Origin: Polytrichum commune
Lineage: Eukaryota > Streptophyta > Polytrichopsida > Polytrichales > Polytrichaceae
Length of the DNA stretch: 64,000 bases
Reading direction: 5' to 3'
Assembly (NCBI GenBank): GCA_950295325.1
Contig: OX485809.1
Span: forward strand, 25,606,001 to 25,670,000
This document shows, in pieces, positions 1-10,865 of the stretch; the stretch's first letter is position 1, and each line of letters begins with the position of its first letter. The notes beneath the pieces are model-generated. The model was given only the letters and a program-made list of their open reading frames with translations, did no database searches and was not told the DNA's origin. A program made the position numbers and the translations under genes.

Positions 1-571
1 CATACTACCCTGTACTTCCAGATTCTCAACACCACCATCCTTCTTCAATTGAACTACAAGCTTCTCCTCCACTCCCACTGTTATGGGATCTGAGCTCACA
101 GGCACAGCAGCTGCTCGTGCTGGACCAGGAGCCACATCTTCAACTATAACCTCGCCTTCAGCTTTGAGTGACTCCAGGAATTGATTTGTCTTGGTCGACT
201 TGCCCAATTGCATGCCAGATCCCTTGGCAGGAGCTGAGGCAGAGGTGGGACGAGCTGTTGCAAAAGTCACAAAACACAGTTCTCAGCAAACCCAGAATCC
301 CCTAAGATACAGACTGGAACAAAATTTTAAGCTGACAGCTTGAAGGAATATTCTACAGGTAACTGCTGAAATCTCGGTTGCCACAGTGGCTTCCAGTGCC
401 ATAGCATATAGTCAAGATCACTGTGAACTCGCATACCTTTAGGCTTAAAGGTATCTGCATCCATGCCAAAACTTGATGCATTGTTTCCAAAACCTCCACC
501 ACCAGAGGTATTGATGTCACTGAAGCCATTATCAAATCTCATTGAATGCATCATCGGCATCAAGAACATGT
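1..571 (-). CDS. Coatomer subunit delta (partial, two exons)
   Basis: Delta-COP is a subunit of the COPI coat, which drives Golgi-to-ER and intra-Golgi vesicle transport on the cytosolic face of membranes. The exon at 254-1 encodes [19 protein letters not shown], then an acidic [10 protein letters not shown] stretch and a segment ending [14 protein letters not shown]; this is the linker and start of the C-terminal mu-homology domain of plant delta-COP. The exon at 571-437 encodes the Gly/Ser linker ([15 protein letters not shown], then [11 protein letters not shown]). Donor AAAG|GTATGC at 437 and acceptor CAACAG at 255 join in phase as KPK-ARPTS. The 571 boundary (acceptor CCTCAG) is likely, not certain. 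The 3' part lies outside the window. The N-terminal longin-domain exons expected to the right were not found, so the gene either has a very long intron or is truncated. Confidence 0.85.
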
Positions 572-1293
572 CTGAGGTCCAAGAACATGCATAGTTGTTG
601 ACACCTGATGTCCTTATGAGAATCTCAGCAGGCAAGCATCGGTTCCTCTTCTTCCTTTACTTAATTACATGATTTCTACATGGAAATCGTGAGATAATTA
701 CCACCTGAAATTGTAATTGATGACTATCACTTCGTTTGAAAATTTTCACCTATAACTGAGTAGTGTATCGCAGCCGACCATGTGAGAATCACACCTTCAC
801 TACCCTCGTCTTCTCCTTTTAGTACGAGGAAGACTAGGTTATCAGCTGAATCAAGTAACTGAATCTGTTATTTTACTGAACTCGAAGGTTGACCAGTTAC
901 AACAAGCAACAAATCTTATAACAAATTTTAGTAACTGCACATGTAATAAGTTCATGTGCTTGAAGGTTGACAAGTTACAACACGAATAGCTGGGAAATGG
1001 AAACTAACCCACCTTGCAGAGATCTCCACGGTTTTGCAGGCTTTGAGTCGACAGAGAAAGCTCTGCAGATGACATGGAGGTGTCCGAACGATCCAGCTCC
1101 GAAGGGCTACCATCATGTGGTGACGATCTAGTAATTGTCAAGCTCTTGCTTGCACTAATTGTGGTGTCTGGAGATGGAGGAGAACACTCCAAGCATTCGG
1201 CGAATTCGTAGGTGTTGTCGGCACCCAGCATTCGGCGAATTCCAACTGCAAAAACCCTCTAAACCCACAACCAACAATCCCAGCACCCTAAAA
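572..1293. other. Stretch between coatomer exon and ORF1; Ser-rich exon-like ORF
   Basis: No coatomer coding is visible here. On the minus strand, about 1250-1010 has an open Ser/Thr-rich frame (SLTITRSSPHDGSPSELD is part of it) ending at a donor-like AAG|GTGGGT. It could be a real exon, captured sequence or chance. I do not recognise it. Confidence 0.25.
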
Positions 1294-2459
1294 CTAAACC
1301 CGTAATCCCAGCAGACAACAGGAAACCCTACTCCCAACAATGTCAACCCCAGGGTTTCGGCATTCACCTGTGAAGACGGGCAAAATTCGAGGAGTCTCAT
1401 CCGCAACTGCAGCGCCAGATTCCAAATTGGTCGGAGAGGGTGCCCACGGTGGTGCAGGCGTGTCGAAGGCCACCACAGGGACTGCAACGGCGCGATTCCT
1501 TCTAGTGCTCGACTCCAGGTTGCGGTCCTTGATGAGCTTCGCGTGTTCAAGCTCCTCTAGCTCCACAGCACGCCTCTCCACCCTCATGCGTCGCTCCAGT
1601 CTTTCAATCTCCTCCTGCCGACGGAGGGTGAAATATCTTCTTGCCTCCTCGGTCATGCCCTCTTCCAACGGCATGGTGAAGAGAGACATTGCACACTAAT
1701 CTTGCAGTGCATTTGCCTTGCGGAGGCTCGCTTCCGCCATGGTTTCTGTAGCCCGAGCTTGACATTGCAACACCTTCTCCCGTTTCTTCTACTGCAAGAG
1801 ATCCACCTTTGCCGACTTCGAACCCTGTGGCCTGGTGGGACGGGGGGAAACCCTGTGGGACTCGCGACGACAAACCTCTGTGCACTTGGTTCATCTGCAA
1901 CGAGGACCTCATCTTCTTCGGCACTTGGTTCATCCGCCATGCCAACCTCACCAGCAATTGTCGGAGGAGAAGGAGATTTCCGCTTGCCCATGCTTTGCCC
2001 TCTAGGGCTAATCTCCGCTGATCGCCGTTGCACATCCACAGGGGAATCCCACCACCTCGGAATCTCCTTCAAAACATGCCAGCAATGCAAGTAAGCAAAT
2101 TCTTGGTGCTTGGGATGCCTATCCCGATAAAATTGGAGCGATTTGTCAACAACATCGTCAAGGGAGGCGCCGGACTCTCTGCAATCAAACACTTGCTTGT
2201 ACGCCCCACAGAATTTGCCCACATCGTGCTTGATTTGAACCCATTTTGTCTCTAGCGACCTAGTTGGTCTCACAGGACTTGAGCGTGGTTTGCTCTGATT
2301 GAAATGAGCGGTGATGCGATCCCAGAATGCAGAATTGCGTTGACCATTGCCACAAATTGGGTCTTGCGAAACAGCAAGAAAACTCCTACACAAGCTTCTC
2401 TCCTCATCGGCACTGAAATTTCTTCCCTTGCGTGGCTTTCCCGCCATTTGGTGTGCCAT
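1294..2459 (-). pseudogene. PIF/Harbinger ORF1 (Myb/SANT-like, NAM-associated type), disrupted
   Basis: ORF1 of plant PIF/Harbinger transposons is a nuclear DNA-binding partner of the DDE transposase. From a likely ATG at 2459 the frame reads MAGKPRKGRNFSADEERSLC, then a trihelix/SANT-like region with W-containing helices (AFWDRITAHFN, TKWVQIKHDVGKF), then HWHVLKEIPRW-type sequence (seen here as CWHVLKEIPRWW). The family motif RPxGxKxAK follows as RPQGSKSAK, but in another frame; a C6 run (1842-1847 as G on plus) is the likely frameshift site. That second frame carries two in-frame TAG stops (1789-1791 and 1696-1698), then continues into the conserved C-terminal helix MSLFTMPLEEGMTEEARRYF and an Arg/Glu-rich coiled segment to 1294. 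No DDE transposase ORF is nearby. A non-mobile host homologue that has decayed is the alternative. Confidence 0.72.
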
Positions 2460-2807
2460 GGTGGCCTCTGCCACGACCGTAGCGGGAGGACAACTTCTCT
2501 TGGCAAACTCGAAAAATGTGCCGAGAGCGGGAGTAGCTTTACAGGGACCCTGTGCATAACGGGCTAGGTACCGAGCCCGTTGGCCCGAGCCCGGGCTCAC
2601 TATTCCCGGTAGTTACCGTTGCCGGGAATGGGCTGGCGATGCCCTTATGGCGGGGGAAGGCCTTTACTATACCCGGGCCGGTTCTAAATTATGGGGGACC
2701 GGACATTGGTGGGGCTCAATTTATGCCGGTACCGCCACCTAAGAACCCGGGATGCCCCATTTTTGGCGTTGGCATGCCCTATGCCCGGTCTGGTGGGGAC
2801 GCTCTAA
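2460..2807. mobile_element. PIF/Harbinger terminal region with right TIR
   Basis: This GC-rich non-coding stretch upstream of ORF1 ends in GGTGGGGACGCTC at 2792-2804, followed by TAA. Read inward, GAGCGTCCCCACC fits the GAGC-type ends of plant PIF/Harbinger elements, with a 3-bp TAA/TTA target. The matching left end was not found between the coatomer exon and ORF1, so the element is probably truncated on that side. Confidence 0.5.
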
Positions 2808-3484
2808 GAATACGTGAGTCAAATTGTTTGATAAAGTATTACTACCAATACATAAAACATTGATTATCTCAATTAGTGTGTATGGTATTAGTTCCCAAAA
2901 GATGTACTATTTGGCCAAGTCTCAAAATAAGTGAGGGGTTTATATTTTATTGAGTGATACTAACTTCATGAATAACTGCCCATGTATCATACATTTCAAG
3001 AAAATTAGTGCATCTTCGAAGGTGGTAAAAAAACGTTGTACGGAAACACATGCTTGTTGGTGAATAGTGCAAGGACATATAGTGCCAATACTTTTAGTGA
3101 ATAGTGCTATTAAGAATAGTATTTTTAATGAATAGTGTCGGGATGAAAAATACTTCCCATATCTTTTGGCGGCACTATTTTCATAAAGTAAAAAAATTCA
3201 GTATCACCTTCATTGGTTTTTGACACTTGCCATTGGCTTTCCCTCTCTACTTGGGATAATCAACATACTACTACTACTACTACCACCACCTAGTAACATC
3301 ACAAGAGTACAAAGCGGTGACATGTTTTTTAGTTATCCTTTAGTATATCTATAAACCTTATGTATCCTTTTTATGGTAGTAATATAATGGGAAACGTAAT
3401 ATAGTAGACAACAAGAAAAATATGCATTTATCACACCATTAATTTGAAAATCATAATTTATTGAATTTATTTAGCTTCCATTAA
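2808..3484. other. AT-rich intergenic stretch, no gene seen
   Basis: It holds a few short repeats of GAATAGTG near 3060-3140 and a (CTA)n microsatellite near 3267-3290. No coding or RNA gene is supported. Confidence 0.5.
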
Positions 3485-3651
3485 CATAACATTATACAAA
3501 TTCATAAGAGTGTTATGTGGGACTGACAATATTCTCACGAATATTCTTTGATATTCCTCACATTGAGTCTAAATGTGGGGAATGTAGAGGAATATTCATG
3601 GGAATATTGTCAGTCCCACATAACACTCTCATGGATTTGAATAATGTTATG
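3485..3651. mobile_element. Hairpin MITE (near-perfect 167-bp palindrome)
   Basis: The left half starts CATAACATTATACAAATTCA and the right half is its reverse complement ending in ATAATGTTATG. The two ~80-nt arms share the GAGTGTTATGTGGGACTGAC core and differ at only a few sites, around a loop of about 5 nt. A transcript would fold into one long stem. No convincing target duplication was seen, so the superfamily is open. Confidence 0.65.
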
Positions 3652-3916
3652 AAGTACTAAACAAGAATGGAGAGCTTATATCCCACTTGCATGCAACTGC
3701 GGGTTAGTTGTAGGCTATTTGCATCTATCTATGGTGGGTTCCATATAGTATAAATTGCATTTAATCATGGCTTGAATTTTGCAACATCTGTGTATTCGTG
3801 TCTCTAAGTCTAAGGCAATGGACTTTCACCTTTGTGAAACGGAGTCTACTTGTGTGGTTCTAAGAATATCACTTGGTTTAATGCAACAACTTGGGCTAGA
3901 GCTCAAGCCATTTGGG

Positions 3917-4462
3917 CGGGCCATAGTGGCTAAGTTGTGACCCCATCATGGGAGGAAGGGGGTGTCACAGCACCTCCAGTAATCCCACCTAGAAAATTTA
4001 TAAATTATAGAATTATTTTTAAAAATAATGAAGAAGTAAAAGAAGAAGAAGATCCCGGCCGACAAATACTGCCTACCTCGCCCATTTTTATTTATTAAAA
4101 AACCGCCTTTGCATTTTTTAAGATTGTTTGTCCACAAATCCCATATTGAGTGCACTTCACCTTGAAGGTTCAAAATTCAATCTATATGTTCACTTCCCCT
4201 TAGTAAATAAGCAATTGACTGGGATTTCATTCTCAAGTTGAAACCAAAAACATGTAACAGAATGTCAATAAAGCATGTAATGAACTTGAAAGTGAATGAT
4301 ATTACAAAATCCTCATTAACATTGAGGTTATAGTGTATGTGACTTACCATTTAAAAGGGTCTTTTGTCATTCTAAAATGAAACTCATATTTGTTTGCTAT
4401 TATAAGTTTTTATTTTATGACATTTTAGTTAATGCCTTACACTTTCACATGTATATTCGAAC
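3917..4462. mobile_element. Single arm of the foldback Mutator-like family (truncated)
   Basis: The order of motifs matches the left arm of the elements at 17194 and 35458: CACAAATCCCATATTGAGTG, TGCACTTCACCTTGAAGGTT, TAAATAAGCAATTGA, CCTCATTAACATTGAGGTTA, then a CATTCTAAAATGA-type segment. The mirror-image arm is missing, so this is a half element, diverged from the other copies. Confidence 0.6.
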
Positions 4463-6699
4463 ATCTTCGAACTCATTAAGCTGAATATATTCGTCCTCCT
4501 AATGGGATGGATTTACATAGGCACCACGAATCCATAGCCTGCTCAATGAGGTTGGTATGGGAGAAGTAAACTTACACTGGAGGTCCTTATGGTGACTTAA
4601 AGTTACGGACTCAACCGGCAATAGTTGGTGCCCTTATTTATTTGGTCAACAAATGAGCATGATGTACATTGATGAGCGAGGAGAGGAAAAAAACACAAAT
4701 TAAAAAATAACGGAATTCCAAAGATATGAGCAATCTAACAAGTGATGTGCATTGTCAATTTACTTTTTTTAATATAAATTAACAAACAATCTTAATTGAT
4801 TTCAAAATTGAAGAAGAACGAGTGAAAACCATGTCATGGACATCATTTCTCCATCTTCGCCTCGAATTCATCGTGTGCACATGTTTTGATTCTTTATTTG
4901 AAACTAGTAAAAATGGGACAAGAAGGGCGTACATGCCAGCTACAACTCCCCCAATAAAACAAGTTCCATTTCATCCACCCAATAAACTCTTTTGGAATTT
5001 GTTACTGGACTTATGTATACGAGCTTATGTAGACATTGCGAATCCCCAACTTTTGATTATGGTACTTTGTGTGGTTCATGATACATGTGAGAATCGTGAG
5101 AGTATCACATCATTAGGTACATTTTCATTATACTCGCTTTCCATCCAATCCTTGAATGACATCAAGTTACATCTTGTAGTTCTCTCTTGGAAACCACCCT
5201 ACTTTTTCACTACATTACATTATGATTAATATGGTGGGTTGGACTACTAAGCTTATTTCTACACTAAAAATGAAAGTGAAGGTGAGACTATTAAATGGAT
5301 ACTACATGCCAACCTACAATTAATAACATTAGAGGTCCATGTTGTAGGTTATATTATTTTTATTGGATTGAAGATAGTATGCATTTGAAAGACTTCAAAC
5401 CTAAGGGAAGGAGGTAAATGTATCATGGAGGACACAATAAGTGTAACAAGTGTTGCACAATTTTATCTTGCATGTTGGTGTATATTGTGGATAGGTATGT
5501 CCATTGTAAGTCACACCGTATACATACCCACATTATTGTGCATAGATTAAAATAAATATAACATCAGTGTTTTTTTTGCACCAACGTACATAGAAGCTCC
5601 TTCATCCCTCCCTTGATCATGCATAACCAAGCGCCGAGGCAAGGTTACGTCCTTCCTTTTGGGAGGTGGGCTACAATTGACAAGTGATTCCCAAGTTAGA
5701 TTGGGAGTGGGCAGGTGTTAAAGTTAGATTGCTCTTTTCAGGAGGGGTCAACTAGGGGTTGTTTATTGTCTAGTTTACTTTTGTTGAGAACTAGGTATGT
5801 GAGGTGTTTGATGGATATTGGTGTATTTGCTTCATTATTATTTTTGTTTCGGATGGGGGGATTTTTAGGTTTTGAAGTACTTAGATTGAGTGTTCATGTA
5901 TGGCTCTTCTCACTCCCGCTATAAGCGTGGCTAGGGGACGACTCTCCAACCTTTGAGTTGGAGTTTTTTGTACGAGTGGGTTGTATTTGCTGTGTTTTTT
6001 ATCGATTGCTCTGGTGGGGAGTTTGTCATGGCATTATGTAAATTTGATGAATTGGATAGTGTAGGCAATATTGACCATAACTAGCGCACTACACTTATTT
6101 CTTAAAAAAATACTTGAAGTTGGAAATCATCCCCACGTTACATTGTCTCATTTGATGATTCATTTAAGAGCTTGAAGAATGAATTTATTTCCTTGATGGA
6201 GGAGATATGGATCTTAGTCCATGCAACTTTGCTAGCCCCCTTAACAATCTTGTCAATTTTCATTTCTAGCAAAGGTTACGAGCGCTAACCCTTCGCATTC
6301 CGCCATGCTAATGGTTAGCTCCTCCTACCCCGGACCTTATAGTTCATAGGAGGGGAACCAACCCTCCTACTTTGCTTTTTCGGGATTCACGCCTTAATCG
6401 GTAACCAATTCTTAGATGTGGACTTCCATCCATGGAAGTCCAATCTTATGTTGATCGTCGCGTTGCCGTACCAACACTACAACAACCGGAAGCATACTAG
6501 GCAACTATGGCCTCACATTGGGCCAATGGGACCATTCACGATCAAGGTACTACTTTCGGGACAAAGGACTTAAGGACTTTGTCGCATTGATCTTGGTTTT
6601 TATCATGATTTACTATTATTTGATCAATAAATTTTACATAAATAAGTAGATAGTTCATAAGCTTTATCAAGAATTATTATTATTATTATTTAATAATCA
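4463..6699. other. Intergenic; unrecognised 135-codon ORF at 4822-5229
   Basis: The longest frame, 4822-5229 on plus, shows no recognisable domain and no splice context, and is probably fortuitous. At 5715-5924 a short frame has STRGCLLSSLLLL, loosely like a LINE reverse-transcriptase RQGCPLSP motif, with nothing else to support it. A (TAT)n microsatellite lies at about 6673-6690, directly before the telomere-like array. Confidence 0.4.
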
Positions 6700-6739
6700 C
6701 CCTAAACCCTAAACCCTAAACCCTAAACCCTAAACCCTA
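6700..6739. repeat. Interstitial telomere-type repeat (CCCTAAA)5
   Basis: Five perfect head-to-tail CCCTAAA units plus a partial CCCTA, the Arabidopsis-type plant telomere repeat on the C-rich strand. They sit inside ordinary intergenic DNA next to a TAT microsatellite. This suggests end repair by telomerase or an old rearrangement, not a chromosome end. Confidence 0.9.
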
Positions 6740-7990
6740 GGCCACATCAGTGGCATCTTTTTGCTATTTAGGTGTGCATTGGTGGTCAATTATTTCCTGT
6801 TATGTATCTTGGTACCTTGGTAAAAGTGTCATGTGTCCATTCATATATTTTTTTTTGTCCAATTCTAATACTAGACGTTCCTTTTACGTGTGGCCGTGAG
6901 TATATGTATGTTTGGACATGTTTGGTGCCACATGTAAAGTTGGGCAATTGCTATTCAACACATATTTGGTTCTATTGGTACACACTTGAACGATGAGTGT
7001 GAGGAAAAAATTTGGGATCGTTTCGATTAATTCTTGTTGTCCTTTTCATTCCTTGATCCTAAGGTGAACAATTAAGACAACACTCCTGAATGTCCTTTAA
7101 GGAATCAAAAGGATATCTTAGATGACCCTATTCCTTCTAAATTGACTTTGTCAGTGTACTCGATATGGAGTATGAAATGTAGGTATGATCCAAAATATGC
7201 TTCACAATACAAATCTAAGCATATCAAGCATGTGAAGTTATCCAAAAAAATCCGTTTTCCGTTAGACGGCCAAAAGTAGTACCCTAACCGTGAATGGCCC
7301 CCAATGCCCATGGAGGCCGTGTCGTTCGGCCTCAGGTGGATGAGGCCACACCACCTCACCCATATAAGCCTCTAGCACTCTTAGGCGGGGGCCCTACCCC
7401 ACCGTCAAGAAACCTTTTGTCTCTCTACCAAAAGTTGGGGCCAAGTAGACATTTTCCCTTAGCCGCTAGGCCTAGAAGCCCCTAGCAGCTTCAGACCATC
7501 ATAACTTCCTTATGTGATCTTTGATGCTAACAAGCGACCACTCCATCTTCATCTACGCTTCACGTAGATGGCGATGGACTCCTCACGTAAATGACTTGCC
7601 CATTTGGGCAAGCATTGAGGAAGTTATGCATGTTCAAACCTTGGCAGTCCCGGGAGCCACTCCCAGGCCACTGCTGTACCAGGGCGCTGTCCCGGGACAT
7701 CGCCCCACTCAAATTGCCATAACTCCTAGCTCACGCCTCCGATTAAGGTGTTCTTGAGCATTCTAGAATCTACACGCCATAAGCTACGTACAACTCATGG
7801 CCTTACCCTCGTGCCTCCTAGTCTCCGTGGGTGGGAGGTGTTCCCAACGCCCGGGGCCCTCACCCATACTAGGATCACTTGGGCCTTCTCACCAACAACG
7901 TCACAAGTTCCAGGTGTCACTCCGGGGTCCCCCTTGTGCCCATGGTGTTTCGGGCACTCCTCATGGAGAGGTGCACGACAACATGTGAGG
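6740..7990. other. Intergenic, GC-richer segment at 7290-7990, no gene recognised
   Basis: Base composition rises over 7290-7990 and short frames are open in several phases on both strands, but none has a recognisable domain. It could be part of an LTR or other transposon. No terminal repeats or primer-binding site were identified. Confidence 0.35.
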
Positions 7991-8436
7991 TTGATCACAC
8001 CGATCACTTTTGGCACCATCCGTCAACATCTCCGACTGTAATGTTGTGAATAGTGGTGGGCCAACATAATCCCCAACAATTTCACGGCTAACACCGGCCA
8101 TAAAGTTTGGTGTGATTGGGGCTTCAAGGACTAATCACACCGGCCACTTCTAACAACATCGTCCGTCACCATCTCCCACTATAATGTTGTGAATAGTGGT
8201 GGGCCAACATCTATTTCTCAACATAATCCCCAACAATTTCATGGCTAGAACCGGCGAGAAAGTTTGGTGTGATCGGGGTTCAGGGGTTGATCACACCGGC
8301 CACTTCTTGCACCATCTGTCAACATCTCCGGTTGTAATAATGTGAATAGTGGTGGGCCAACATCTATTTCTCAACATAATTCCCAACAATTTCACGGCTA
8401 GAACCGGTTAAATAGTTTGGTGTGATCGGGGCTGAT
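7991..8436. repeat. Tandem repeat, ~3 units of 140-156 bp
   Basis: Units start at about 7991, 8131 and 8287, each beginning near GATCACACC. Each carries GTGAATAGTGGTGGGCCAAC, CCCAACAATTTCACGGCTA, and ends near TTTGGTGTGATCGGGG. The start and end of a unit are therefore inverted with respect to each other (GATCACACC/GGTGTGATC). The array abuts the pogo-like element at 8441. Confidence 0.8.
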
Positions 8437-8440
8437 CATA

Positions 8441-9108
8441 TAGTCTACCCTCTATAAATGTTAATCCTCGGGAGTGGATCAAAGTTAACATTTATAGAGG
8501 TATTAACAGTTAAAATTTATAAAATTACTTTTTTGAGCAATATACAAATCCTAACATTTATAAATATAAGCAATTGTGAAGAGTCCTTGTGAGAGAATAC
8601 CATTCATAAAATTGCAAACCCGATCAAAACTTTATTCAATATCAAGTTTACAAATCACGGGTGAAGTATGAATCAATGGTTCTTTGGTGAAATTCATCTG
8701 CATGCACAACTTACAAATATTTCTCAATCTGCACCAACAAACCCACATACTTGGACACATCACATGAACGTGATTCCATGTACCTTCTAATGGTACCAAA
8801 ACTAGATTGCAAGTCACTATAAGATGGAATGGGTTCCACCTCACACTCCTCTCCCTCACAATCATCATCTGAGACATTAGAAGTCCCACCAATACATTGT
8901 AACTGGATGTGTAGTTTTTATCATCCAAATTATGGTTGTATTTCATTCATTAACATTTATGGAGTCAAATTTACAAAGAAGGGAGTACCATTTTGTTAAC
9001 AGTTAACACGTTTAACATTTATAGTGTGCAATATGTGGGGAGTAGAAGAAAAGTAACATTTAGAGAGGGTTAACACTTATAGGTGTAACATTTATAGAGG
9101 GTGGACTG
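8441..9108. mobile_element. Non-autonomous pogo-like (Tc1/mariner) transposon
   Basis: The right end, read inward, is CAGTCCACCCTCTATAAATG; the left end is TAGTCTACCCTCTATAAATG. The ends resemble plant pogo-type elements (Emigrant/Lemi1 type, CAGT...CCTCTATAAATTAATA). TA flanks both ends (8439-8440 and 9109-9110), the expected target duplication. Further ATTTATAGAG-type repeats lie just inside both ends. The 668-bp interior keeps the 3' end of a transposase gene on the minus strand. Confidence 0.82.
8711..8915 (-). pseudogene. C-terminal remnant of a pogo/Tigger-like transposase
   Basis: One minus frame, ending at a TAA at 8711-8713, reads NVSDDDCEGEECEVEPIPSY, then SDLQSSFGTIRRYMES and KYVGLLVQIEKYL. 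An acidic stretch, then PIPSYSDLQ-type sequence, an aromatic RRYM helix and a final L-x-x-IEKYL helix are characteristic of the C-terminal tail of Tigger/pogo transposases. The catalytic DDE domain and the CENP-B-type DNA-binding region are absent, so this is a deletion derivative that could move only with help from another copy. The frame is closed by a stop just upstream, near 8920. Confidence 0.7.
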
Positions 9109-9110
9109 TA

Positions 9111-9463
9111 GCTCGTTGGTGGTTCCACTTGGCACATTTAGCTTAGCCAGACTACTTCTTGCTCAGAAACAGCAGGTACCACACAAGTGGCTGGAGTTCA
9201 AATTTTCGAGTATTCGTAAGTTAGCCCAGGGAGTCCAACATCTGGGATATTGTTGTTTAGTCTTATCATTCTCCATCTGAAGGCCACCAAGTTTACCACA
9301 TTGGTTTGCTATATCTTGTCCACTGCTGACAAGATTTTCCTCTCAATGGGGAGTATATATTAGGTACGTTAGCTAGCTCGTTCACCCCAAAATGATTATG
9401 TTTAACATGTCCGATACTTCACTGCTGACAAGATTTTCCTCGACATTGCATAAATCTTAAGTT
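9111..9463. other. Intergenic with a short direct repeat
   Basis: CACTGCTGACAAGATTTTCC occurs at about 9320 and again at about 9420. Nothing else is recognised. Confidence 0.5.
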
Positions 9464-10400
9464 CTTAACAATGTTATGTTTGGCATGTACTTGTAATGGT
9501 GGACTTATATGCACTCTTGTGAGATTGGCTTGACAAAATGAGATCAATGTCACCATGACAACTTCACAAGCGTACTTCTGTACTAGTTTTATTATTATAT
9601 TATTACAGATTTTTAAAGAAATTCATGCACAAGTACATAACATGGTTCTTTCGAACACTTGGCTACATCATGGATTTTTTTGTGTTGAAATTTATGTGTT
9701 TTTTGGACCACCGCTGGAGTCATTTTGTCATTTGGATCACCTGCATCACTGAGGCGATGTGATTGGGCCTTGTTTGATCGTGGGCATGGTGCATCCAAGT
9801 TGTCGATCAACCAAGGCCCATCCAAGGGCCTCAGTGGTCCTCGTCAGCGTTGGGGCTAGGGGGAGGGGATGCCACCTTGGGGCGGGCCATGACGCAGGAA
9901 ATGGATGCATACTAGGGCCTAGGCCTATGCCTAAATCTTAACAATGTTATGTTTGGCACGTACTTGTAATAGTGGACTTATATGCACACTTGTAAGATTG
10001 GCTTGACAAAATGAGATCAATGCCACCATGACAACTTGACAAGCGTACTTATGTACTAGCTTTATTATTATATTATTACAAGTTTTTAAAGAACTTCATG
10101 CACAAGCACAAAACATGGCTCTTTCGAACACTTGGCTTCAACACGGATTTTTTTCAGTGTCAAAATCTATGCGTTTTTTAACCACCGATGAAGCCATGTT
10201 GTCATTTGGACCACCCGCGTCACTGAGGCAATGTGATTGAGCCTTGTGTGATCGCAGGCATGGTGCATCCAGGCCGTCAATCACACAAGGCCCATCCAAG
10301 GGCTTCAATGGTCCTCGTTGACATTGGGGCTTTAGGGAGAGTGGATACCACCTTGGGATGGGCCATGACAGAGGAAATGGATGAATACTAGGGCCTAGGC
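9464..10400. repeat. Tandem duplication, two copies of ~462 bp
   Basis: Unit 1 is 9464-9924 and unit 2 is 9937-10400. Both start CTTAACAATGTTATGTTTGG and end ACTAGGGCCTAGGC, and they match along their whole length with scattered substitutions. The unit has an internal inverted segment: GATGTGATTGGGCCTTG near 9757 versus CAAGGCCCATCCAAGG-type sequence. I recognise no coding in it. It may be a small transposon inserted twice or a local duplication. Confidence 0.85.
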
Positions 10401-10659
10401 TACCATGGTATGCGTGCTAGAAATGCCAATTTTAGTAGCTAGCTAGCTTGCTTCCCTAGCTAATGAAGGCTAGGAGGCTAATCAAGGGCTAGGCTTCTAT
10501 TGAGGTGGGCTATGTGGTAAGAGTAGGCTTAGGTTGCTAGTAGCTAGGTTGTTGGTTGCTAGGTTACTAGTAGTTAAGTTAGTTGGGATTGTTAACTAGT
10601 GGATAGGTATTAACTAGGTAGTTACTAGTCCCTTCTCACACATGGACTTAAACTACGTT
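10401..10659. repeat. Low-complexity TAGCTAG-rich stretch
   Basis: Degenerate repeats of GCTAGGTT, TAGCTAGC and TTACTAGTAG run through 10435-10630. No gene is seen. Confidence 0.5.
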
Positions 10660-10667
10660 GGGCCAAT

Positions 10668-10865
10668 GAGCGGGAGAACCAACCGTTAATTATAAATGAA
10701 CCGGTTGAGTTTTATAAATGATTGGTTGAAGTTCAAGACCTCGAGAAAATTACCCATCAATTTAGAGGAATCCAAAGAATATATCTCATATCAATAAAGA
10801 AAACCTAAAAGATCATAACACGTAATTGGTTGGACTTGGAAAAATTAGTATTTTGATCAATTAAT
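10668..10865 (+). mobile_element. hAT-type MITE copy (diverged)
   Basis: It matches the ~226-bp family described at 51041: GAACCGGTTGAGTTT, GATTGGTTGAAGTTCAAGAC, TTAGAGGAATCC, CAATAAAGAAAACC, TTGGACTTGGAAA. The left end CAATGAGCGGGAGA is recognisable; the right end is eroded where it meets the MULE remnant. Confidence 0.65.

Noticed and set aside
4822-5229. 135-codon plus-strand ORF as a gene
   Set aside because: No domain, splice context or composition change; likely chance in AT-rich DNA.
5715-5924. LINE reverse-transcriptase motif
   Set aside because: Only a loose STRGCLLSSLL resemblance; no YADD box or endonuclease nearby.
7991-8436. CRISPR-like array
   Set aside because: Units of ~150 bp are whole tandem repeats without unique spacers, in a eukaryotic genome.
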